Source of the DNA: DASSBG01 sp963800395
Lineage (GTDB): Bacteria > Pseudomonadota > Gammaproteobacteria > Xanthomonadales > Rhodanobacteraceae
Length of the DNA stretch: 64,000 nucleotides
Direction: 5' to 3'
Assembly (NCBI GenBank): GCA_963800395.1
Contig: CAWDBD010000011.1
Coordinates: 124,001 to 188,000, forward strand
The notes below the pieces were generated by a model that ran no database searches, was not told where the DNA came from, and saw nothing but the letters and a program-made list of their open reading frames with translations. Shown in pieces: positions 58,763-64,000 of the stretch. The stretch's first letter is position 1. Each line of letters begins with the position of its first letter. Position numbers and translations under genes: made by a program.

Positions 58763-59578
58763 ATGCAGCGTACGGTTTTTTATGTCTCCGATGGCACCGG
58801 CATCACCTCCGAGACCATCGGGCACAGTGTCCTTACTCAATTCAGTGGTGTCGATTTCACCACCCACCGCATCCCCTTCGTCGACAGCGAGCAGAAGGCC
58901 GAGGCGGCAGCTACCCGCATCAAGAGCGAGTTCGCGATCAGTGGCATGCGGCCGATTGTCATCAACACCATCATGGATCGACTGCTCAGCGAGCGTCTCG
59001 CGGCCAGTGGTGCGCTGATGCTGGATGTGTTCGCACCGTTCATTGCGCCGCTGGAGGCGGAGCTGGGGCAAAAGCGTGCGCCATTGGTGGGCAAGGCGCA
59101 TGGTTTGACCAACTTCGCCGAATACGAGTCGCGGATCAACGCCACCAACTATGCGCTGTCGCATGACGATGGCATTGCCATCAACTACCAGGATGCGGAT
59201 GTCATTCTTCTCGGTGTCTCACGGGTCGGCAAGACGCCCACGTGCCTGTACATGGCGCTGCACTTCGGGATCATGGCGGCCAACTATCCGTTGACGCCGG
59301 ACGATCTGGACCGTCAGGAACTGCCCGAGGTGGTGCGGCCATTCCGGGAAAGGCTCTATGGTCTGACCATCGACGCGGAACGGCTGAGTCAGATTCGCGA
59401 ACAGCGACGACCGGGCAGCAACTATGCCCGGATTGAGCAGTGCCGCAACGAACTGCGCCAGGCGGCGTCCCTGATGCGCGGTTTCTCGATTCCGCAGCTC
59501 AATACCACGCACGTGTCGATCGAGGAAATCGGCAGCAAGATCATTGATCAGCTCGGAATCGAACGCAAGATGCTGTGA
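58763..59578 (+). CDS. ppsR: Phosphoenolpyruvate synthase regulatory protein (DUF299)
   Basis: This bifunctional kinase and pyrophosphorylase switches PEP synthase off and on. The 271-residue protein has the N-terminal FYVSDGTGITSETIGHS block, the P-loop GVSRVGKTPTCLYMA and NYPLTPDD. Length is typical. The ppsA gene is not in the window. It is divergent from mutS. Confidence 0.95.
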   Translation: MQRTVFYVSDGTGITSETIGHSVLTQFSGVDFTTHRIPFVDSEQKAEAAATRIKSEFAISGMRPIVINTIMDRLLSERLAASGALMLDVFAPFIAPLEAELGQKRAPLVGKAHGLTNFAEYESRINATNYALSHDDGIAINYQDADVILLGVSRVGKTPTCLYMALHFGIMAANYPLTPDDLDRQELPEVVRPFRERLYGLTIDAERLSQIREQRRPGSNYARIEQCRNELRQAASLMRGFSIPQLNTTHVSIEEIGSKIIDQLGIERKML

Positions 59579-59621
59579 TGTAGTGGACTTGCTGCCAGAG
59601 CCATCTTCCGGCGGCAATCGG

Positions 59622-59652
59622 GCCTGGTCCCGCCAGGATGACCGGACCAGGC
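59622..59652. repeat. Inverted repeat between ppsR and yqiB
   Basis: GCCTGGTCC and GGACCAGGC form a perfect 9-bp stem around a 13-nt loop. No T-run follows, so terminator function is doubtful. Confidence 0.6.
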
Positions 59653-59685
59653 AGACAAGCGCGCAGACAATGCTACTATCGGCTC

Positions 59686-60165
59686 ATGAATGCCGTAGTC
59701 CAGTCCAGAGCCCAGCAACTTCTGCCCAGCCGCTTTGCGTGGTTGATGGGCTTGTATGCCGAGAATTATCATCGGATCAGGCGCATGTTTTCGGCGCATC
59801 GGCTGCAACCGGGACTGTATCGTTCGACCGTCGATGACGGCCTTGACCTGCTGGTCGAAATCCAGAAGCGACATCCGTACACGCTTGATCTGACGCTCAG
59901 TTACGCAAACATCGACCACGACACCGGCCATCCGGTGCCTTCGGCGCAATTGCGCCTGTATCTGGATGCCGATGTGGCCGAGGTACAGCATTGCCATCCG
60001 GGCAAGCAGCTCTGGCAGGTCCTGGGGCCGTGGCCTCCGGCGCCGGTCATGTCCCGGCATCGCATGCGCATGGCCACCTTCCTCAACCGCTGGCTGGTTT
60101 ACCTGGCCGAGCAGGGCCATTCCCTGGGCACGCTGGAACGCGTTCCCCGGGGCTCCTCTGATTAA
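59686..60165 (+). CDS. yqiB: DUF1249 family protein YqiB
   Basis: The 159-residue protein has the DUF1249 features FAWLMGLYAENYHRIRRMF, LTLSYANIDHDTGHPVPSAQ-like core and FLNRWLVYLAEQGHS. In E. coli yqiB lies near nudF and cpdA; function is not known. ATG at 59686 gives the family N-terminus. Confidence 0.88.
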   Translation: MNAVVQSRAQQLLPSRFAWLMGLYAENYHRIRRMFSAHRLQPGLYRSTVDDGLDLLVEIQKRHPYTLDLTLSYANIDHDTGHPVPSAQLRLYLDADVAEVQHCHPGKQLWQVLGPWPPAPVMSRHRMRMATFLNRWLVYLAEQGHSLGTLERVPRGSSD

Positions 60166-60179
60166 CCCCGAGCAGCTGA

Positions 60180-61076
60180 TCAGGGTGCGTCGCAGGTCAT
60201 GTCGCGGCCATTGTTCTTGGCCTGGTACAACGCCTGGTCAGCGCGTTGCATCAGTGCGGCGCGGGTATCGCCGTCCTGCAGCCCGGCGATACCGATGCTC
60301 ACCGTGATGGTCTGTCGGGCATCGCCGAAGCGGAAGGTTGTTTCACGTACCGATTGACGCAAGCGCTCGCAGATTCCATGCGCGCTCGCCACAGCGGTTT
60401 CGGGAAACAGCACGGCAAACTCTTCGCCGCCGATACGCGCAGCCACGTCTTCGATCCGGGCATGGGCACGGATCACATCGGCGATGCGGCGCAGCACGCC
60501 ATCACCCTCGATATGGCCATGGTTGTCATTGACCTTCTTGAACAGGTCAATATCGATGATGCAAAGCGACAGCGCGCGACGGTGACGCGTGGCGCGCGCC
60601 AGCTCCTTTTCCAGCAGCTCGTCGAAGTGACGCCGATTGCCGAGCTCGGTCAGGGCATCCTGGGTGGCGAGCTGGTAGACCTCCTCGTGGTAGGGCGCTT
60701 CGAGGCTGGCATGGCCGATGAACTTGAGGATGCTCTCGCCAACGGTGATGTGGTCACCATCAACCAGCAGATGGTCACTGTCCCCCAGCTCCCTGTCATT
60801 GAGACGGGTGCGGTTGGTGGCGCCCTGGTCCCTTATCCAGTGATCCTGGCCGTCCCGCCAGATCTGGCAATGGCGACGCGATACGCTGGGGTGGGGCAGC
60901 TGCAAGTCGGCTTCCTCCGAGCGCCCGATCAGAATCTGCCGTGATTCCACGTTGAGCCGTTGGCCAAGACCTTCCCCGTAAATCACGATCACGCACGCGG
61001 TACGCTGCCCGGGCCGGCGCGGACCCGGACTCAACTGAGTGCGGTGAGTGATGCTTTCGTTTTCGCGTGTGCTCAT
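60180..61076 (-). CDS. FHA-GGDEF diguanylate cyclase
   Basis: The 298-residue protein has an FHA domain (about 28-115, with ILIGRSEEADLQLPHPSVSRRH) that binds phosphothreonine peptides and a GGDEF domain with an intact GGEEF signature (216-220) and an inhibitory I-site R207-x2-D210 five residues before it. It should make c-di-GMP under control of a Ser/Thr kinase signal. No signal peptide or membrane segment is seen. It converges with yqiB. Confidence 0.93.
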   Translation of the reverse strand: MSTRENESITHRTQLSPGPRRPGQRTACVIVIYGEGLGQRLNVESRQILIGRSEEADLQLPHPSVSRRHCQIWRDGQDHWIRDQGATNRTRLNDRELGDSDHLLVDGDHITVGESILKFIGHASLEAPYHEEVYQLATQDALTELGNRRHFDELLEKELARATRHRRALSLCIIDIDLFKKVNDNHGHIEGDGVLRRIADVIRAHARIEDVAARIGGEEFAVLFPETAVASAHGICERLRQSVRETTFRFGDARQTITVSIGIAGLQDGDTRAALMQRADQALYQAKNNGRDMTCDAP

Positions 61077-61618
61077 GCCGGTTTCGGGTTCCTTCTCTGC
61101 CGCAGTTTACGGCGCGTGGCCTGTCGTGTCAGCAATCCGGGCAGGTGCTGGTTGAATCCGGCGCGAGTGCCATGATACCCGGCGAGGGTGCCGGACGGCT
61201 TGAAAATGCCCCTATCCCGAGACGCATTCGATTGCGGGCCTTTCCGGTCCGTGCTCTTCGTCAGGCTCGATTCATTTCGGTATCGCTGTGATGCAGTCTC
61301 ATGAAAATTGGATAAATAATTGAAAATATTATGTATTTTCTATTGCTTCCAAGTGCTCGATTTACCCGGGCTTGGCAGAGCCGGTTGCCGATGGGCCGGT
61401 GGAGCAAATCGTCCAGACTATCGCATTTTGCGCTGGCATGGGATAGAATTCATCTCGCTGTTGTTGCGCGTTGTACGTTTAACAGGTACTGATCCATCGC
61501 CAGACTTTGACGATGTGCTCCTGACAAGCTGCATGCACACTCAGTAAGTTGCATCCGGTCGGTGTCCGAGTGACCCCTATGGATGCGTTCAATGTGTTTA
61601 TTGTTTTGGAGTTCGATT
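61077..61618. other. Gene-free region with AT-rich leader of the cold-shock gene
   Basis: No gene is supported. From about 61300 the composition turns AT-rich (TTGGATAAATAATTG and GAAAATATTATGTATTTTC), a likely promoter zone, so the cold-shock mRNA may have a leader of roughly 150-300 nt, as cspA does. TAGAAT at 61444 is another possible -10 box. Confidence 0.5.
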
Positions 61619-61831
61619 ATGTCTGATCGTGAGATCGGCACCGTAAAATGGTTCAACGATGCCAAGGGCTTTGGTTTCATTTCTCGTGACAACGAGGATG
61701 ATGTGTTTGTTCACTTCCGTGCCATCAAGGGCGACGGCTTCCGCACCCTGAAAGAAGGCCAGAAGGTCAGCTTCCAGGTTGTCGAGGGCCAGAAAGGCCT
61801 GCAGGCTGAGGAAGTGGAAGCAGCCGAGTAA
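61619..61831 (+). CDS. Cold-shock domain protein (CspA family)
   Basis: The 70-residue single-domain protein binds single-stranded RNA and DNA. It has RNP1 KGFGFISR and RNP2 DVFVHFRAI, after the GTVKWFNDA start. GGAG lies seven bases before the ATG at 61619; the frame's earlier ATG at 61583 would add an unrelated leader. A strong terminator follows. Confidence 0.96.
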   Translation: MSDREIGTVKWFNDAKGFGFISRDNEDDVFVHFRAIKGDGFRTLKEGQKVSFQVVEGQKGLQAEEVEAAE

Positions 61832-61856
61832 GTCTGACAACGTCAGTCTACTGATG

Positions 61857-61890
61857 CGGGGTCGGCAATTGCCGACCCCGTTTTGTTTTG
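61857..61890 (+). terminator. Rho-independent terminator after the cold-shock gene
   Basis: A perfect 12-bp palindrome (CGGGGTCGGCAA/TTGCCGACCCCG) is followed by TTTTGTTTTG. Confidence 0.92.
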
Positions 61891-62078
61891 TGTATTCAGG
61901 AACCTCCTGCTCGAATCACGGACGGCGGTGCAGCGAGTGGAAGTCCGGCACTTGCCGTGCGAAACATGCCCGAATTGGATTGATGGGCTGTCACGCGTGG
62001 TTTGAATCCGGGCATTCATCTCGCCGATTCACTCGTCCGGATTCACGCGGGGGTTCCCAGAGACGGGTTGTTTGATAG

Positions 62079-64000
62079 ATGTTTGTTCCCGGACAACGTT
62101 GGATGTCGACCGCTGAACCCGAACTGGGCCTGGGCACGGTGCTTCGGGTGGAAGGTCGCGGAGTGCAGGTCCTGTTTGCCAAGGCGGGGGTGCTGCGGCA
62201 ATACGCACAGCATTCGGCGCCGCTGTTGCGTGCCGCGTTCCGCCAGGGGCAGAAAGTCCTCGGGCAGGGCCGCAGCCTGTTGGTGGAACGGGTAGCCGAA
62301 GAAGACGGCATGCTCGTCTACTACGGCGGCAACGACCGGCTGGCCGAGGGCGAGCTGGATGACGAGCAGAGCATTTCCCACGCAGACGAACGGCTGCTGT
62401 CCGGGCGTGTCGACCCGGTGGACCACTTCGAGCTGCGTCATGCAGCTCTGAGGCAGCGGGCCGAAGCTCGCGGTCGCCAGTCGTGGGGTCTCAACTCGGC
62501 GCGCATCGATCTGCTTGACCACCAGTTGCAAGTGGTCGCACGAGCAACGGCGCAGCGTTCGCCGCGAGTCCTTCTGGCTGATGAAGTCGGGCTTGGCAAG
62601 ACCATCGAGGCGGGCCTGATCATCAGTCGCCAGTTGGCTGCCGGCCTCGCACGGCGCGTGCTTGTCGTAGTGCCGGAGAATCTGGTTCACCAGTGGTTCG
62701 TGGAGTTGCTGCGTCGGTTCAACCTGGCGTTTTCCATCTTTGATGCGGCGCGCATGCAGGCCGGTGTTGATCATCCGGGAAATCCATTCGAGGAAGAGCA
62801 GCGGGTTCTGGTGAGCCAGACGTTTCTTCTGGCATCGGAAAAGACTGGCGCGGAGGTGCTCCAGGGCGACTGGGACATGCTGGTCGTGGATGAGGCGCAT
62901 CACTTGCAGTGGACCCCCGAGGCCAGTGGACCGGGCTATCAGCTTGTGGAGCAGCTGGCTGCGAACACACCATCGGTCATACTGCTGACGGCGACTCCGG
63001 AGCAGTCGGGTCGACGCGGCCACTTTGCGCGGTTGCGGCTGCTTGACCCGGCCCGCTACGCAAGCCTTGATGCGTATCTGGCAGAAAGCGAAAGCTGGGT
63101 CGCGCTCTCCGGCGTGGCCGACAAATTGACGCAAGGACTGTCACTCAGTCATGCAGAGTGCGAGTCATTGTTCACCCAGTACCCTGCCGATGAGCCTCTG
63201 CGGGAATTGATTCTTCGCCATGCCGACAGTCCGCAGGCGAGCAGCGAGCTGTTGTCTGCACTGATCGACCGGCACGGTACCGGGCGTGTCATGTTCCGCA
63301 ACCGGCGCGATCTGATTGGCGGCTTTCCGGCGCGCGAGGCACACCTCAAGTGTCTGCCAGCCTCATCGGCCGATGAGGCGCGGCGCCACGCCCTGCGTGA
63401 CGAGTTCGAGGCGGATATCGGTGAAGGTGCCGACGGCGTGCAATACGACTATGCCGATGACCCGCGTCTTGCCTGGCTGATTGGCCTGCTTGCCGAGTAC
63501 CCGCAGGACAAGTTCCTGCTGATCTGTCGCAGTCAGGCCAAGGTGCTGGCGCTGGACGAAGCGCTGGCCGGTGGTGATATCAGGGTGTCACGTTTTCATG
63601 AAGGCCTGGGTCTGGTGCAGCGTGACAGGAATGCTGCCTGGTTTGCCGAGCCCGACGGCGCGCAATTGCTGCTCAGCTCGGAGATCGGCTCGGAAGGTCG
63701 CAACTTCCAGTTTGCGCAGCGGCTTGTGCTGTGGGATCTGCCGCTGGATCCGGATCTGCTGGAACAGCGCATCGGACGGCTTGATCGCATTGGACGCAAG
63801 GACGAAGCCATCCACATTCATTCGGCAGTGGTCGAAGCGACGGCGCAACAGGCGCTGTCACGGTGGTACGACGAAGGGATGGACGCATTTCGCAGCAGCC
63901 CGGCTGATGGCCGAAGCTTGCTGAATCACTTTGCCGAAGACGTGGCCCGTGTCGCGCGGCTTCTCGCGGACGATGCTGCGGATGCCGAGAAGGAACTGAA
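62079..64000 (+). CDS. rapA: RNA polymerase-associated helicase RapA, N-terminal part
   Basis: RapA (HepA) recycles RNA polymerase by Swi2/Snf2 ATPase action. The frame from ATG 62079 is open to the window edge (640 codons of about 950). It has the N-terminal Tudor-like region (PGQRWMSTAEPELGLGTV), Walker A LADEVGLGKTIEAGLI (D168 onward), DEAH at 271-274, TATPEQ, and the second RecA domain with LLSSEIGSEGRNFQFA and QRIGRLDRIGRKD. The C-terminus lies outside the window. Confidence 0.95.
   Translation, partial: MFVPGQRWMSTAEPELGLGTVLRVEGRGVQVLFAKAGVLRQYAQHSAPLLRAAFRQGQKVLGQGRSLLVERVAEEDGMLVYYGGNDRLAEGELDDEQSISHADERLLSGRVDPVDHFELRHAALRQRAEARGRQSWGLNSARIDLLDHQLQVVARATAQRSPRVLLADEVGLGKTIEAGLIISRQLAAGLARRVLVVVPENLVHQWFVELLRRFNLAFSIFDAARMQAGVDHPGNPFEEEQRVLVSQTFLLASEKTGAEVLQGDWDMLVVDEAHHLQWTPEASGPGYQLVEQLAANTPSVILLTATPEQSGRRGHFARLRLLDPARYASLDAYLAESESWVALSGVADKLTQGLSLSHAECESLFTQYPADEPLRELILRHADSPQASSELLSALIDRHGTGRVMFRNRRDLIGGFPAREAHLKCLPASSADEARRHALRDEFEADIGEGADGVQYDYADDPRLAWLIGLLAEYPQDKFLLICRSQAKVLALDEALAGGDIRVSRFHEGLGLVQRDRNAAWFAEPDGAQLLLSSEIGSEGRNFQFAQRLVLWDLPLDPDLLEQRIGRLDRIGRKDEAIHIHSAVVEATAQQALSRWYDEGMDAFRSSPADGRSLLNHFAEDVARVARLLADDAADAEKEL

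Overview
The window is GC-rich, densely packed housekeeping chromosome from a Gram-negative gammaproteobacterium. Gene content and order point to the Xanthomonadales (Lysobacterales) side of the class: a HisS of the Xanthomonas-like type, kdkA next to an MBL hydrolase, pabB/pabC between fabF and mltG, tmk-holB-pilZ, mtnBDC, a periplasmic HiPIP and a DUF6165 protein beside a GT9 heptosyltransferase. This placement rests on remembered family patterns, not on a search. I saw no transposase, integrase, phage gene or CRISPR array.

Layout. 1-5106: envelope and molybdopterin genes; the heptosyltransferase (-) faces kdkA-MBL-moaA-moaC-moaD-moaE (+). 5107-6968: a gene-free, repeat-rich segment holding the SRP RNA gene (ffs), a 5'-truncated second ffs, tRNA-Ser(GGA), a tandem array of about 395 bp with two 3'-truncated tRNA-Ser copies, and four hairpin-rich repeat elements. 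6969-10246: dnaX, ybaB, recR and a HIT hydrolase. 10280-15047 (-): an Slp lipoprotein and the moxR/DUF58/transglutaminase set, with a divergent GT39 membrane glycosyltransferase. 16754-29671: yceF and a small membrane protein (-), then a long + strand run yceD-rpmF-fabH-fabD-fabG-acpP-fabF-pabB-pabC-mltG-tmk-holB-PIG-L deacetylase-pilZ, mostly joined by ATGA overlaps. 29735-34249: a HEPN-like protein, tRNA-Pro(CGG), hisS and an oversized histidine ammonia-lyase. 34296-36630 (-): a DUF202 protein and the methionine salvage genes mtnBDC. 36752: HiPIP. 37097-37925: no gene, with a 111-bp tandem REP-like repeat. 37926-45450 (-): SDR, a PAS-GGDEF-EAL protein and three leucine-catabolism genes. 45732-47662 (+): a putative Fur-controlled iron-uptake set (cytochrome, cupredoxin, FTR1). 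47666-51736: hslR, a response regulator, two permeases and a Nudix hydrolase. 51891-54796 (-): a TPP riboswitch followed by a TonB receptor and a PnuC-type transporter, read as thiamine uptake. 54930-58677 (-): an APH-like kinase and mutS. 58763-64000: ppsR, yqiB, an FHA-GGDEF cyclase (-), a cold-shock protein and the start of rapA, which runs off the window.

How the genes work together: one block builds the envelope (LPS core, fatty acids, peptidoglycan processing by MltG, pili through PilZ), another makes cofactors (molybdopterin, folate precursor p-aminobenzoate, thiamine uptake), and several replication and repair parts (DnaX, HolB, Tmk, RecR, MutS) are spread among them. The most unusual parts are the RNA-gene repeat region at 5.1-6.9 kb, the CTG-initiated fabH, the Fur-box iron operon and the riboswitch-led thiamine locus.
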